Assembly: GCF_000377745.1 (NCBI RefSeq) | Contig: NZ_KB898708.1 | Location: 388,814-452,813, forward strand | Direction of reading: 5' to 3' | Length of the DNA: 64,000 bases | DNA from: Gilvimarinus chinensis DSM 19667 | GTDB lineage: Bacteria; Pseudomonadota; Gammaproteobacteria; Pseudomonadales; Cellvibrionaceae | In this document: piece after piece, positions 26,815 through 37,672 of the stretch | Layout: the number at the start of each line of letters is the position of its first letter | Numbering within the stretch: the stretch's first letter is position 1 | Program-made: the position numbers and the translations under genes | The notes under the pieces: model-generated | Database searches by the model: none | Seen by the model: the letters and a program-made list of their open reading frames with translations, nothing else | What the model was told of the DNA's origin: nothing

Positions 26815-29022
26815 TTAACCTTTGTGGCGCACTTCCCAACAGTGATGAACTTTCTGATTGCGAGCGAAATCTTCGGCGATGGTCTCACGAGTAATATTGG
26901 TGATATCAAATGCGGCCAGCGCTTGCTCATCCAGTTTAAAGCTGCGCAAATTATTGGAAAAATACAGCACGCCATCGTCTTCCAGCATCGACATCGCCTT
27001 TTGTATTAAAAAGACGTGGTCGCGCTGGACGTCCAGCACATCGGCCATGCGTTTTGAATTGGAAAAGCTCGGCGGATCCAACATAATCAGGTCAAACTTT
27101 TGCGTCTGGGGCTTTTGCAACCATTGCAGGCAGTCAGCCTGCTCCAGGCGGTTTTTAGATTCTGACAAACCGTTAAGCGCCAGATTTTTGCGCGCCCAAT
27201 TTAAATAGGTTTGCGACATATCTACGCTTAAGGTAAAACGCGCGCCCGCGACAGCCGCCTGAACGCTTGCCGCGGCCGCATAACAAAACAGGTTTAAGAA
27301 GCGTTTACCCTTAGCCTGCTGAGCAATCTTTAGGCGCAACGGGCGGTGATCTAGAAATACGCCAGTATCTAAATACTGCCATAAGTTCACCACAAGCCTC
27401 GCCTGCCCCTCTTCAATTTGCAGCAACTCGCCTTCGCTTTGCTCTGCCAATTTCTCGTATTGAGTGGTGCCTTTGTTACGCCGCCGCTGTTTGTAACTCA
27501 CGTTTGCCGGCGCCACATTCAAAGCGACAGGCACGGCCTTTTGAATGTCACTAAAACGCTCTGCTGCTTTGTTTTCATCCACAGAGCGCGGCGGCTGATA
27601 CTCTTGAACATGCACCTGTAACTTCGGCTCACTCCCGCTAACGCTTTTACCCTGGTACACATCAATAGCACAGGCGTACTCGGGAATATCCGCATCGTAA
27701 AGACGATAGCAGGTCGCGCCACTGCGCTTTAAAAAACTCTTTAATTTTTTCTGGTTTTTCTGCAGCCGATTCACCAGCCCCAGAGCCCCTTCGGTTAAGC
27801 TGTCGCGACTGACAGGAGCACTGGCTTCAAGCTCTTTAGGCGGCGCCGTCACAAACTGTTCGTTAGCAATATCAAATAACAGCAGTTCACTGGGAATGGT
27901 GCCGTTAAATAATTTGTATTTTTTATGAGCGCGCAGCCCCATTTGCTTACCAAGCTCGGGGTTGCCGGTAAACACCGCTGCGCGCCACCCGGTAAATTCG
28001 TCGCGAAAACGCTCTCCCATATGGGCGTAGAGAATTTTCATAGATTCGACCTCACCCAGGCGTTCACCATAGGGCGGGTTACACACGATCAAACCTGTTT
28101 GTAAGCTTGTGTGTGTAGGCCTTTTAAATTCGCGCAGCTCTTTGCGTGATACGCGCAACCAATCGTCCAATCCGGCGCGGGTGATGTTTTCTTCGGCGGC
28201 GCGAATGACTTTTAAATTAGCGTCATAACCGCGAATTTCCGGTAAGTCATCGCGAGCCAACCCCTGCAAGCGCCGCTCACGAGCTTCTTGCGTAAGCTCG
28301 GCCCACAGCAAAGGCTGATGCTGGCGCCAGCGCTCAAACGCGAATTCGCTGCGATAGAGACCGGGGGCAATATCGGCGGCCATCAGCGCCGCCTCAATCA
28401 GAAAAGTGCCCGAGCCGCACATTGGGTCCAGCAGAGCGGTTTCCGCTTCAGCGCACCAGCCTGCGCGCACTAAAATAGCCGCGGCCAGGTTTTCTTTAAG
28501 AGGGGCCTCCCCTTGCTGCTGGCGATAACCACGCCGATGCAAACTGTCTCCGGACAAATCCAAACTGATATTGGCGCGCCCACGGTTTAGCCGCACGTTA
28601 ATGCGTACATCCGGGTTGAGCTTCGCGACCGACGGACGCACCCCGGTCTGTTCACGCAGGCAGTCAACAATGGCGTCTTTAACCTTAACCGCCCCAAACT
28701 GGGTATTACGTATTCCACTGCCCTGGCCGCTAAAGTCCACCAGCAGCGTGCCCTCCGCACTTAAATGCTCCTGCCAGGGAAGCGCTTTCACCAAATCATA
28801 AAGTTCATCGGCGTTGCGGACACTGCCCGACGCCAGTGGCAATAGCACCTTATTTGCCAAACGCGACCAGAGACAGGCGCGATAAGCCACCGTCAATTCG
28901 CCGCCGAAATAGACACCAGCCACCGTGGCCCGGCAATCTTCTCCCCCCAGAGCTTGCAGTTCATCCAAAAGCAAGCTTTCAAGGCCTTTGGGACAAGTGG
29001 CGAAATATTGTGTTTTGGTCAT
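26815..29022 (-). CDS. rlmL: Bifunctional 23S rRNA G2445-N2 / G2069-N7 methyltransferase
   Basis: 735 residues from the ATG at 29022 (six more if 29040 is used; neither has a strong Shine-Dalgarno sequence). Order: N-terminal FATCPKGLESLLLDEL, THUMP domain (about 50-160), RlmL methylase with LLDPMCGSGTFLIEAA and catalytic NPPYGERL, then the RlmK half with FLNLFCYAAAASVQAAVAGA and LDPPSFSNSKRM. Gammaproteobacterial RlmKL is fused in just this way. It methylates 23S rRNA during large-subunit assembly. Confidence 0.96.
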   Translation of the reverse strand: MTKTQYFATCPKGLESLLLDELQALGGEDCRATVAGVYFGGELTVAYRACLWSRLANKVLLPLASGSVRNADELYDLVKALPWQEHLSAEGTLLVDFSGQGSGIRNTQFGAVKVKDAIVDCLREQTGVRPSVAKLNPDVRINVRLNRGRANISLDLSGDSLHRRGYRQQQGEAPLKENLAAAILVRAGWCAEAETALLDPMCGSGTFLIEAALMAADIAPGLYRSEFAFERWRQHQPLLWAELTQEARERRLQGLARDDLPEIRGYDANLKVIRAAEENITRAGLDDWLRVSRKELREFKRPTHTSLQTGLIVCNPPYGERLGEVESMKILYAHMGERFRDEFTGWRAAVFTGNPELGKQMGLRAHKKYKLFNGTIPSELLLFDIANEQFVTAPPKELEASAPVSRDSLTEGALGLVNRLQKNQKKLKSFLKRSGATCYRLYDADIPEYACAIDVYQGKSVSGSEPKLQVHVQEYQPPRSVDENKAAERFSDIQKAVPVALNVAPANVSYKQRRRNKGTTQYEKLAEQSEGELLQIEEGQARLVVNLWQYLDTGVFLDHRPLRLKIAQQAKGKRFLNLFCYAAAASVQAAVAGARFTLSVDMSQTYLNWARKNLALNGLSESKNRLEQADCLQWLQKPQTQKFDLIMLDPPSFSNSKRMADVLDVQRDHVFLIQKAMSMLEDDGVLYFSNNLRSFKLDEQALAAFDITNITRETIAEDFARNQKVHHCWEVRHKG

Positions 29023-29492
29023 GATTAACACTCTGTTCATTCACACACGGCGTAAGGCCTGTGTACTCAATAGCTGCGCGCGGTGTAGCCGTAAAGCTGT
29101 AACCCGCGAAGCGCCTTGGCGCCCTAACAAACCTAGATGACAATTTTAAGACGATTGTGATCTATAAGAGCGGGTGCCTATAAAAATAAATTCGTTCACA
29201 AGCCGTCTGCATTTTGATGTACTGAACGTCCCGCTACAGAAAACTCTCAAACCGCCGGACTTTCCCGGCTTGTAAGCGGGCAATCCAACAACAGTGTCGG
29301 CCTCTTGGGCCACTCGGTCGCTTTCAACTAATTAAGCGCGCCGCGTATTTTTTCGGCCCGAAAAAAGTCGCCACTGCACCGCTAACCTAACCGAGGGAGG
29401 CAAGAGGCATTACGCAAGCGACTACCGACGGCATTAACGCCCAACACCTGGCCCGCCGTCATTTTAAAGACTAACCAGAGGTATTGCTAAGC
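29023..29492. other. Intergenic region between rlmL and rmf, no gene seen
   Basis: About 450 bases between divergent genes. I find no coding frame with family resemblance and no tRNA. It must hold promoters for both sides and possibly a long rmf leader. Small hairpins such as GCCGG-actttc-CCGGC near 29252 are visible, but no convincing -35/-10 pair. Confidence 0.5.
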
Positions 29493-29714
29493 ATGAAACG
29501 CCAAAAACGTGATCATATTGAACGAGCATTCGGTAAAGGCTACCAGGCCGGCATTGACGGGAGATCCCGAAGTCTTTGCCCCCATGAGTCTGGCATGGCC
29601 CGACAGCGATGGATGAGTGGCTGGCGCGAAGCGCGCACCGATCAATGGGACGGTTTCAATCGCATGGCGCAAGTGCAAAAACTCAGCAATCTTTCCTATG
29701 GAGGTATGCCTTAA
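29493..29714 (+). CDS. rmf: Ribosome modulation factor
   Basis: 73 residues (E. coli RMF has 55; marine forms are often longer). MKRQKRDHIERAFGKGYQAG, then LCPHESGMARQRWMSGWREAR, matches RMF. It dimerises 70S ribosomes into inactive 100S particles in stationary phase. The ATG at 29493 is chosen over an in-frame upstream start at 29484 because the protein begins MKRQKRD in the family. AGAGG lies 12 bases upstream. A strong terminator follows. Confidence 0.95.
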   Translation: MKRQKRDHIERAFGKGYQAGIDGRSRSLCPHESGMARQRWMSGWREARTDQWDGFNRMAQVQKLSNLSYGGMP

Positions 29715-29780
29715 GACATTATGCAAAACACATTGATGATTTATTAAGTTTACCACCGCACGTCTGCCACCAGCAGACCC

Positions 29781-29803
29781 AGCCCGCGCAAGCGGGCTTT
29801 TTT
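29781..29803 (+). terminator. Rho-independent terminator of rmf
   Basis: AGCCCGC - GCAA - GCGGGCT, a 7-bp stem, followed by TTTTTT. It lies 66 bases after the rmf stop, before the convergent pyrD gene. Confidence 0.88.
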
Positions 29804-29895
29804 ATGCTCCGGGCTTTACATCAGTACCTCTCGCCACAGCTTCAGTTCACAACAGAGCTTCGCCAGACTTGCCACAATGCCAGTTTTTACAGAGG

Positions 29896-30942
29896 TTAAC
29901 CCTCGGTTTTTGCGCCGTCACTTTTACGGTAGCGAACAATCGCCTTGGCACAATCTTCAATCAGCTCAGGGCCTTCGTAAATGAAGCCCGAATAAACCTG
30001 CACCAGGCTGGCACCGGCCTGCAGTTTTTCCACCGCGGCATCACCGCAATCAATACCACCTACACCGATAATGGGCAGTCGCCCCTGTAATACTTCGGCA
30101 AGCTTGGCAATCACACGGGTGCTTTTATCCCGTACGGGTTTGCCACTCAAACCGCCCGCCTCTTCGTGCAGCGGATTTGCCTCAACGCCTTCACGACCAA
30201 TGGTGGTGTTAGTGGCAATAACGCCATCCAACTCAAGCTCTAACAACGTATTGGCGACCGACTCAATGGCTTCATCATCCATGTCAGGAGCAATTTTCAC
30301 CGCAATAGGAACATAGCGCTCCTGCGCATCGGCCAGTTTCAGCTGCTCGCGCTTAATCCCGCCCAGCAGCTCTTTCAGGCTGTCTCCAAACTGCAAGCTA
30401 CGTAACCCGGGGGTATTCGGAGAAGACACATTGACGGTGATGTAATCGGCATAAGGGTAAACCTTACGCAAACAAATTTTGTAATCGCTTAACGCATTTT
30501 CCACTGGGGTTTTGGCATTTTTGCCAATATTAATCCCCAGAATGCCCTGATAACGACGGTTTTTAACCTGCGCAACCAAGTGCTCAACACCTTTGTTGTT
30601 GAACCCCATGCGATTGATAATGGCGCCCTGCTCGGTTAAACGGAACAGCCTGGGCTTAGGGTTACCGGGCTGAGGTAAAGGCGTGACCGTACCGATTTCC
30701 ACAAACCCAAAACCCAGCTTACCCAGGGCGTTAAAGTAATCGCCATTTTTATCCAATCCGGCCGCCAAGCCTACTGGGTTGGGAAAGCACAGGCCCATAA
30801 CCTCTACCGGATTATCGTCAATTTTTTTGCCAACGAACCCGGCAAGGCCCAAACGCTCAGAGGCGCCAAGAGCGTCCAGACTGAATTCGTGGGAGACTTC
30901 AGGGTTCATGCGAAATAGCAGCTTGCGAATGGCTGAGTACAT
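29896..30942 (-). CDS. pyrD: Dihydroorotate dehydrogenase (quinone), class 2
   Basis: 348 residues from the ATG at 30942, which has AGAGGA just upstream; a start at 30981 adds 13 atypical residues. N-terminal amphipathic membrane-binding [67 protein letters not shown] with the catalytic Ser region, and [21 protein letters not shown] for FMN phosphate are class 2 features. It oxidises dihydroorotate to orotate with quinone at the inner membrane in pyrimidine synthesis. Confidence 0.97.
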   Translation of the reverse strand: MYSAIRKLLFRMNPEVSHEFSLDALGASERLGLAGFVGKKIDDNPVEVMGLCFPNPVGLAAGLDKNGDYFNALGKLGFGFVEIGTVTPLPQPGNPKPRLFRLTEQGAIINRMGFNNKGVEHLVAQVKNRRYQGILGINIGKNAKTPVENALSDYKICLRKVYPYADYITVNVSSPNTPGLRSLQFGDSLKELLGGIKREQLKLADAQERYVPIAVKIAPDMDDEAIESVANTLLELELDGVIATNTTIGREGVEANPLHEEAGGLSGKPVRDKSTRVIAKLAEVLQGRLPIIGVGGIDCGDAAVEKLQAGASLVQVYSGFIYEGPELIEDCAKAIVRYRKSDGAKTEG

Positions 30943-31002
30943 GGGATCCTCTCGGGCTATGGCTGGATTAACGGGCCGCAAGGATACTCAAAAAGCCCGC
31001 TA

Positions 31003-31224
31003 TTAGCCAACTTTGACAAGCTTTTGAAAGCGGTTGCTGTCATCAAAGGTGATGGCGTAGTGGCCCTGCACTCCCTGATGAGTAACATGGGGCCGCAAGA
31101 CAGATACCGGAAAACGCACCTTGCGCCCATCCCGTGCGTAAGCGAGCACATCGCGAACGTTTCCGGCGTACCAGCGCTGTAACTGATCGGGGCTTATGGA
31201 TAGGCTGACAACCACTTGGGGCAA
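31003..31224 (-). CDS. DUF2835-family small protein
   Basis: 73 residues from a TTG at 31224: GAGGAG lies six bases upstream, and the family begins at about this point (PQVVVSLSISPDQLQRWYAGN). The ATG at 31269 lies inside the dehydrogenase gene and is less likely. Conserved features are QLQRWYAGNVRDVLAYARDGRKVRFPVSVLRPHVTHQGVQG. The function is unknown. It starts 10 bases after the gabD stop and is probably cotranscribed with it. Confidence 0.8.
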   Translation of the reverse strand: MPQVVVSLSISPDQLQRWYAGNVRDVLAYARDGRKVRFPVSVLRPHVTHQGVQGHYAITFDDSNRFQKLVKVG

Positions 31225-31234
31225 TCGATACTCC

Positions 31235-32704
31235 TCATGCAGCGGGCCCCGACTCACCGAAGCACACATATTTCAATTGCTGGTATTCTGCCATACCTTC
31301 ACGCCCGCCTTCACGGCCAAAACCGGATTGATCAATTCCGCCAAAGGGCGCCATGGCGTTGGAAATAGCGCCTTCATTTGCGCCAACCATACCCGCTTGC
31401 AAGGCTTCGCTCACCCGCCATACCCGATCGCTGTTGCTGGCGTAAAAGTAAGCGGCAAGCCCAAACGGTGTGGCGTTGGCCGCATCAATCCCGTCTTGTT
31501 CAGAATCGAACTTCATCACCGGCGCCATGGGGCCGAAGGTTTCCTCCTGCCAGATCTGCATCTGCTGACTGAGGCCGGTAATCACTATCGGAGCCACTCG
31601 GTTGTGAGGCAATTTACCCGGGCGCTCACCCAGCACGCATTTGCCACCTTTGGCTAAAGCGTCATCGTAATGTCGCTGAACTTTCTCAACCGCTTTTTCA
31701 TTAATCAATGACGTTTGTTTTACCTCTTCGTCAAACCCGTCACCTACTTTTAACTCTTTTAAAGCAGCCGCGAGCTTAGCGACAAATTCATCGTGAACCG
31801 CCGCCTGGACCAAAAAACGATTGGGACAAATGCAGGTTTGGCCAGTATTGCGAAATTTTGCCGCAATCGCGCCCTTCACCGCCAAATCCAGGTCAGCATC
31901 GTCAAACACCACAAAAGGCGCATTGCCGCCAAGCTCAAGCGATAGCTTATGCAAGTTATCGGCGCACATAGCCATCAGCTTTCTGCCCACTTCTGTGGAG
32001 CCGGTAAAACTCAGCTTTTTAACCGTGCCAGAACGAGTGAACACTTCACCTACAACCGCCGAAGAACCCGTTAACACATTGAACACACCGGCGGGGAAGC
32101 CTGCACGCTCGCCAAGCTCGGCCAGAGCCAAGGCACTGAACGGCGTATTGCCAGAAGGCTTAACCAGCATCGAGCACCCAGCGGCTAGCGCCGCAGCCGC
32201 CTTACGGGTAATCATTGCCGCGGGGAAGTTCCAAGGGGTAATCGCCGTGGTAACACCCACAGGCTCGGGCCGAACCACTATACGCTGATCGGGCTTCACC
32301 GCCGGAATCACCTGTCCGTAACCGCGCTTCGCCTCTTCGGCAAACCACTCAATATAAGATGCGGCGTAATCAATTTCACCGCGCGACTCGGTAATCGGTT
32401 TGCCCTGTTCCAAGGTCATGATACGAGCCAGATCTTCCTTGTGTTCATGCATCAAATCAAACCATCGGCGTAAGCAGGCCGAACGGTCGGCGATTGAGGT
32501 ATTTTTCCAAACCTCGAAACCCTCTGCCGCCGCCGCAATGGACGCACTCACCTGTCCCTCATCCAACGAAGGGACGCGACCGATGACTTCGCCATTGGCA
32601 GGGTTGACCACCTCAATATGTCCGTCATTCCCGTCGCTTATCCATTGACCATTGCCGTAACAGGCCTCGCGGAACAACTTGGAATCATTCAGAGCAAAAC
32701 TCAT
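31235..32704 (-). CDS. gabD: Succinate-semialdehyde dehydrogenase (NAD(P)+)
   Basis: 489 residues from the ATG at 32704 with GAGG five bases upstream. The aldehyde dehydrogenase motifs ITPWNFPAAMITRK, FTGSTEVGRKLM, LELGGNAPFVVFDDADLD (general-base Glu) and GQTCICPNRF (catalytic Cys) are in place, and the pattern is that of GabD. It oxidises succinate semialdehyde to succinate in GABA degradation. No GABA transaminase is adjacent. Glutarate semialdehyde or another semialdehyde is a possible alternative substrate. Confidence 0.92.
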   Translation of the reverse strand: MSFALNDSKLFREACYGNGQWISDGNDGHIEVVNPANGEVIGRVPSLDEGQVSASIAAAAEGFEVWKNTSIADRSACLRRWFDLMHEHKEDLARIMTLEQGKPITESRGEIDYAASYIEWFAEEAKRGYGQVIPAVKPDQRIVVRPEPVGVTTAITPWNFPAAMITRKAAAALAAGCSMLVKPSGNTPFSALALAELGERAGFPAGVFNVLTGSSAVVGEVFTRSGTVKKLSFTGSTEVGRKLMAMCADNLHKLSLELGGNAPFVVFDDADLDLAVKGAIAAKFRNTGQTCICPNRFLVQAAVHDEFVAKLAAALKELKVGDGFDEEVKQTSLINEKAVEKVQRHYDDALAKGGKCVLGERPGKLPHNRVAPIVITGLSQQMQIWQEETFGPMAPVMKFDSEQDGIDAANATPFGLAAYFYASNSDRVWRVSEALQAGMVGANEGAISNAMAPFGGIDQSGFGREGGREGMAEYQQLKYVCFGESGPAA

Positions 32705-32815
32705 CTGCACCTCACTACATTTCAAATCGCTGATTTTTCATATTGCTGGCCTTAAACGCTGAAACTACCAAGCGCGGCAACAGAGTCAAGCGTAGCTCGC
32801 TTCGCGAACACACGG

Positions 32816-35800
32816 TCATGCATTATCCACCTCTGCTGCGCCGTGGCGTGTCACCTGTGCCAAGTCCAGCAACTCTCGCAGCGCGACCGCAAACATGGCG
32901 TAATCGGTAGAGGTATTCGCATGCGCATGGGTCACCATATTGTTCCAACGTGTGAGCATCAACGTATGTTGCTTTTCCCATTCTTCAAGCAGCGTCGGTA
33001 TGCTTTTCTGGCCCAGGCGTGCAGCCAGTGTCTCCGTTAAACTGCGGACCTGCGACTCCAAATCGTCCATGTAGGATTCACGGGCCATGGCTTGCCAATA
33101 ATTGTCTACCTTAGCTTCTGTTAGCTGGCGAGCAAAACCGTCCAGACGCAACTTCTCAATCAGCGCCAAATACAGCTCTGCCACTTCATGCAAAGTATTT
33201 TTTTGCGAAGCGCCCTGCGCCGTCTGTTCCTGCAAAGAACCGGCCACCTCAACCACACCCAAGCCAGAGTAGAGATAACCAGGCGATACAACGGCGGCGG
33301 CAAGCGCTTCACTCACGCCCTGTTGTGTAAACTTTTCAAGCTGCTGCGTTCGGTTTGTAACAGCGGACTCACCCAACAGAGAGGGAAGCTGCTGAGCATA
33401 GGCCTGCAACGGTTCAACAAAACGTTCAATTTGTTCACCTAAGCCGTAATCCCCCCGACGATTGCGTAAAAACCATCGGCATGCGTGACGCATGCGCTGC
33501 ATTAGTTGCTTCATCAAGGCCAGCTGAATCTCAGCCTCTACGGTGTAATCCAGAGCCTCAATACTTCGCCATAAATCCGTTAGCTTCAGACTGTCCCGAG
33601 CCAACACATAAGCGCGTGCGACCTTAACGGCACTGACACCTGCGGCATCTTGCATTCGCTGAACAAACGTTGGCCCCTGAAAATCAACAATTTCATTCGC
33701 AAGCGCGGTAGCAATAATTTCGCGGCGTAACTGATGGTTGTCGAGTAATTCAGGATAATCACGTTGAAGTTTTTCTGGAAAAAAGTGTCGGCACAAAGGC
33801 GCTATAACGGGATCGTCGCTAATCTCGGCAACGGCCAAATCCTCTTTTAAACCCACCTTAGCGTAAGACACCAGCACCGCAAGCTCGGGCCGGGTCAGCC
33901 CTTCGCCCGCGGCTTGTCTTTCAAGCAGGGCTTCATCTGACGGTAGATGTTCGAGTGTACGGTTTAAGCGGCCCACCTCTTCCAGCTGATTGATAAATCG
34001 GCGCAGCTCTGAAGTGCGAGATAAAGCATCTCGCTGAACCAGACTGATGGCCTGTGTCTGGTGGTAGTTGTTGTTTAACACATCGCTCGCCACTTCGTCG
34101 GTCATGGCTTCGAGCAATTGGTTGCGCTTGTCGAAACTCAACTCACCCGTTTTGGTTAATTCTGACAGCGCAATTTTAATATTGACCTCGTGATCCGAGC
34201 AGTCTACGCCGGCCGAATTATCGATAAAGTCTGTGTTACAAGCGCCACCGGCACGGCAAAACTCGATACGACCCGCCTGGGTCATGCCTAAATTGCCCCC
34301 TTCGCCAAACACTTTGCAGCGTAACTGTTTGCCGTTCACACGCACACTGTCATTGGACTTATCGCCCACATCGCCATGGGATTCAGCCTCGGCTTTTACG
34401 TAGGTGCCGATACCCCCATTCCAAATCAAATCTACTGGCGCTTGCAGCAATGCGTGCAAGAGTTCATTGGGGGTTAACTTATCGGCTTCGATGGCAAAGC
34501 GTTTTTGCATTTCGGGGGTTATGGCAATGGACTTGGCTGAGCGTTCAAAAACACCGCCGCCCTCGCTGATGAGAGTTTTATCGTAGTCGCTCCACTGACT
34601 TCGGGGCAGTTCGAACAAGCGTTTGCGCTCAGAAAAACTGGCTTTAGCGTCAGGGTTCGGGTCGATAAAGATATGCAGATGGTTAAAAGCCGCCGTCAGT
34701 TGCAACGTCTCAGACAGGAGCATGCCATTACCGAACACATCGCCGGCCATATCGCCAATCCCAACCACGGTAAATGCATCTTCCTGAACGTTGACACCAC
34801 GCTCTTTAAAGTGGCGCTGCACACTAACCCAGGCCCCTTTCGCAGTAATCCCCATCGCTTTATGGTCATAACCGTGGCTACCGCCGGAGGCGAAGGCATC
34901 GCCAAGCCAAAAGTCCGCTTTGCTCGCCACCTCATTAGCGATATCAGAAAAGCTCGCCGTGCCCTTATCCGCAGCGACCACTAAATAAGGGTCGTCTCCG
35001 TCGTGGCGGACCACATTATCCGGGGGTATCACAGCGCCGTCTTGCAGGTTGTCGCTCAAGTCCAACAGCGCGGTAATGAACTGTCGGTAACAGGCTATAC
35101 CCTCCTGCTGACGTTGATCGCGATCCATGCCATCGGCTTGCTTACACACAAACCCACCTTTAGCACCACTGGGGACAATGACCGCGTTTTTGACTTGCTG
35201 AGCTTTCACCAAGCCCAACACTTCGGTGCGGTAATCCTGCAGTCTGTCGGACCAACGCAAACCGCCGCGGGCCACTTTGCTGCCCCGTAAATGCACCCCT
35301 TCAAACCGAGGAGAAAACACAAAAATTTCAAACATCGGCCGAGGTTCGGGAATATCAGGAATATCGCGCGCGCTGAATTTGATGGCCAGAAAGTCTCGTG
35401 CAGTGTCTTGCTGAACATTCTTTTGATAATAATTACAGCGCACACTGGCCTTGATTAAGGCCAGGTACTGGCGAATCACGCGATCCTCACCTAAATCGGG
35501 CACCTGTTCTAAGCGGCTTGCAATATCTTCTAACAAGCCATCCTGCTCGGTATCGCTTTGCGCCACGGCGGGGTCAAATTTGAGACGAAACAGCTCACAT
35601 AACGCCCGCGTTAACTCCGTTTGATTTACCAATGCTTTAGCGATGGTTTCGGTATCGTAATAGAACTGTGTCTGGCGCATATAAGCGGCGTACACACGCA
35701 ACAAGTTAACTTGTTGCCAATCGAGTTCGGCGGCCAAGACCAACCTGTTAAAGCTATCGTTAGCGGCCTTGCCTTCGCGCACCGCCCATAATGCCTGTTT

Positions 35801-37672
35801 GAAAATGTCTGCGCGCTCGGCAATGTCACGCGCGTTTTGCCCTTGTGGTTGCAAATAAAAATCGTGCAACCAAAGGCAATGCCCTGATTTATCCAAAATT
35901 TTATAAGGGTGCTCGGAAAGCACCGAAAAACCAAAGTTTTCCAGCACAGGAATAATCGCCGATAACGCCACGGCTTGATCGCGCACAAACAGCTTGCACC
36001 GCAGCATGTCGCCATCGGCAAAAATATCCAGCGCTTGCGGCTCGTTATCACCCAGGGTTTCCAACAACTCTATATCTCGCCGCGCATCTCGCGCACTGTA
36101 AGACTCTTGATACCCCTGGCCAAAACTATTGCGATAATGAGACACCAAGGCACGGGAGCGCTCTTCGGTATGCGTTTCGCGCAAGCAGGCAAACAGTTTA
36201 TCGCCCCAAGAGCGGGCCAACTCGGCCACTTTTTGCTCCAGCTCTGCCGCGTCAAATTCGCGACCTTCACCTTTGGCAATTCGAAACACCAAATGCACGC
36301 GGGCCAATACCGATTCGGAGAAAAAAGTATTAAATTCCTGATCGCACGCGCCTACGCGCTCACCAATATAGTCCTGAATACGTTGGCGCAAGCGGGTTGA
36401 AAAAAGCTCTCTCGGTACATACAGCAAACAGGTCACAAACTTGCCAAAGCGGTCGCGGCGGGTAAATAAGCGCACCTGATAGCGCTCGCTGATGGACAAC
36501 ACGCCTTGCAGAGTGTCGTAGAGCTCGGCCGCACTGGCTTGAAACAGCTCATCGCGGGGAAATGTCTCCACAATTTGTTCCAGTGCCTTGCCTTCGTGAC
36601 TCCATTCATTCAACCCCATACGCTCATAAATGTGAGCAATTTTGTTGTCTAATAAAGGGATACGTCTTGGCGAAATGTTGTAAACGCTGGAGGTGTACAA
36701 ACCTAAAAAGCGAGCTTCACCACACACCTCACCCTCGCTGTTGTAGCGCTTAATCACCACATAATCTGGGTAGGCGTTACGATGAACACGCGAGCGTTGG
36801 GGCGACTTGGAAAAGGCAATGGCCGCGGGCGACAAATAAAATCTCGCCACGCCTGGGTGGGCCTCGTCTAGGGCTTTGTACTTCACCTTGCTGGCGTTAT
36901 CAAACAGCCCTAAGCGAGACTCACGATTTTCCACCAAGACCTGCCTGCCGTCTCTCTCGGTCAAGTCAAATTCGGTGTAGGCCAAAAACGTAAAGTGATC
37001 TTTGGCCAGCCAACGCAGAAATTCTTGCGTGGGCTTCAGCTCTTGCACATGGGCTTGATCGCTCACCACCTCTAGTGCATCAGCTGTAGCCAGCATTTGC
37101 TGCTTTAATGGCTTAAAGCTCTCGACAACTTGGGCAACCAACCCCAGTATTTCAATGAAAGCTTCACGCAGCTCTTGTAACAAACTTGCGGCACCGATTG
37201 CGCCAACCTCAAGATAAATCAACGCACTCGCAGGCGCGTCTTGCGAGACAGCGGCCGTAATTTTTTCAATGCTATTCTCGCTTGAATCCGAGCAATAAGG
37301 CGTGCTTTTAATGCTGTAAATAGGAATGCTGCGACTGGCAAGTTCAATTCGCACCGAGTCCACCAAAAACGGCATATCGGTCTGGCGAATTGCCACTACC
37401 GTGTAAGGGCTGCTCCAACCGTGTTGCTCTGCGTCAGGGTTGAACACTTCAACAGCGGCGTGTTCGCTGCCAGATGCCACCATGCCCCACAAATAGCGAA
37501 GGCAGCTTACGCGACTATCGAAGGAGTCGAGGGCCATGTCCTCAGGGCGATAATGATGAAAAAACAACCGGACAAAATCTGCACAAGCGCTGCGCTCACT
37601 CGGCGCCGCGCGCTTGCTAACCGCATCCGCTAATGCCTCGATGGTTTCTGGCGAAGATTCTGCCTGCCCCAT
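32816..37672 (-). CDS. gdh2: NAD-specific glutamate dehydrogenase, 180-kDa class
   Basis: 1618 residues from the ATG at 37672 (AAGGAG seven bases upstream; the GTG at 37678 is too close to it). Length and order fit the large GDH: N-terminal ACT-like regulatory region (about 700 residues), central catalytic domain with SKVARGGLRWSDR, VPSGAKGGFVCK (catalytic Lys) and GIGDMAGDVFGNGM, GEGGNLGMTQAGRIEF, and a long C-terminal helical region. It deaminates glutamate to 2-oxoglutarate and feeds amino-acid carbon into the TCA cycle. It stands alone; gabD follows 111 bases later. Confidence 0.96.
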   Translation of the reverse strand: MGQAESSPETIEALADAVSKRAAPSERSACADFVRLFFHHYRPEDMALDSFDSRVSCLRYLWGMVASGSEHAAVEVFNPDAEQHGWSSPYTVVAIRQTDMPFLVDSVRIELASRSIPIYSIKSTPYCSDSSENSIEKITAAVSQDAPASALIYLEVGAIGAASLLQELREAFIEILGLVAQVVESFKPLKQQMLATADALEVVSDQAHVQELKPTQEFLRWLAKDHFTFLAYTEFDLTERDGRQVLVENRESRLGLFDNASKVKYKALDEAHPGVARFYLSPAAIAFSKSPQRSRVHRNAYPDYVVIKRYNSEGEVCGEARFLGLYTSSVYNISPRRIPLLDNKIAHIYERMGLNEWSHEGKALEQIVETFPRDELFQASAAELYDTLQGVLSISERYQVRLFTRRDRFGKFVTCLLYVPRELFSTRLRQRIQDYIGERVGACDQEFNTFFSESVLARVHLVFRIAKGEGREFDAAELEQKVAELARSWGDKLFACLRETHTEERSRALVSHYRNSFGQGYQESYSARDARRDIELLETLGDNEPQALDIFADGDMLRCKLFVRDQAVALSAIIPVLENFGFSVLSEHPYKILDKSGHCLWLHDFYLQPQGQNARDIAERADIFKQALWAVREGKAANDSFNRLVLAAELDWQQVNLLRVYAAYMRQTQFYYDTETIAKALVNQTELTRALCELFRLKFDPAVAQSDTEQDGLLEDIASRLEQVPDLGEDRVIRQYLALIKASVRCNYYQKNVQQDTARDFLAIKFSARDIPDIPEPRPMFEIFVFSPRFEGVHLRGSKVARGGLRWSDRLQDYRTEVLGLVKAQQVKNAVIVPSGAKGGFVCKQADGMDRDQRQQEGIACYRQFITALLDLSDNLQDGAVIPPDNVVRHDGDDPYLVVAADKGTASFSDIANEVASKADFWLGDAFASGGSHGYDHKAMGITAKGAWVSVQRHFKERGVNVQEDAFTVVGIGDMAGDVFGNGMLLSETLQLTAAFNHLHIFIDPNPDAKASFSERKRLFELPRSQWSDYDKTLISEGGGVFERSAKSIAITPEMQKRFAIEADKLTPNELLHALLQAPVDLIWNGGIGTYVKAEAESHGDVGDKSNDSVRVNGKQLRCKVFGEGGNLGMTQAGRIEFCRAGGACNTDFIDNSAGVDCSDHEVNIKIALSELTKTGELSFDKRNQLLEAMTDEVASDVLNNNYHQTQAISLVQRDALSRTSELRRFINQLEEVGRLNRTLEHLPSDEALLERQAAGEGLTRPELAVLVSYAKVGLKEDLAVAEISDDPVIAPLCRHFFPEKLQRDYPELLDNHQLRREIIATALANEIVDFQGPTFVQRMQDAAGVSAVKVARAYVLARDSLKLTDLWRSIEALDYTVEAEIQLALMKQLMQRMRHACRWFLRNRRGDYGLGEQIERFVEPLQAYAQQLPSLLGESAVTNRTQQLEKFTQQGVSEALAAAVVSPGYLYSGLGVVEVAGSLQEQTAQGASQKNTLHEVAELYLALIEKLRLDGFARQLTEAKVDNYWQAMARESYMDDLESQVRSLTETLAARLGQKSIPTLLEEWEKQHTLMLTRWNNMVTHAHANTSTDYAMFAVALRELLDLAQVTRHGAAEVDNA

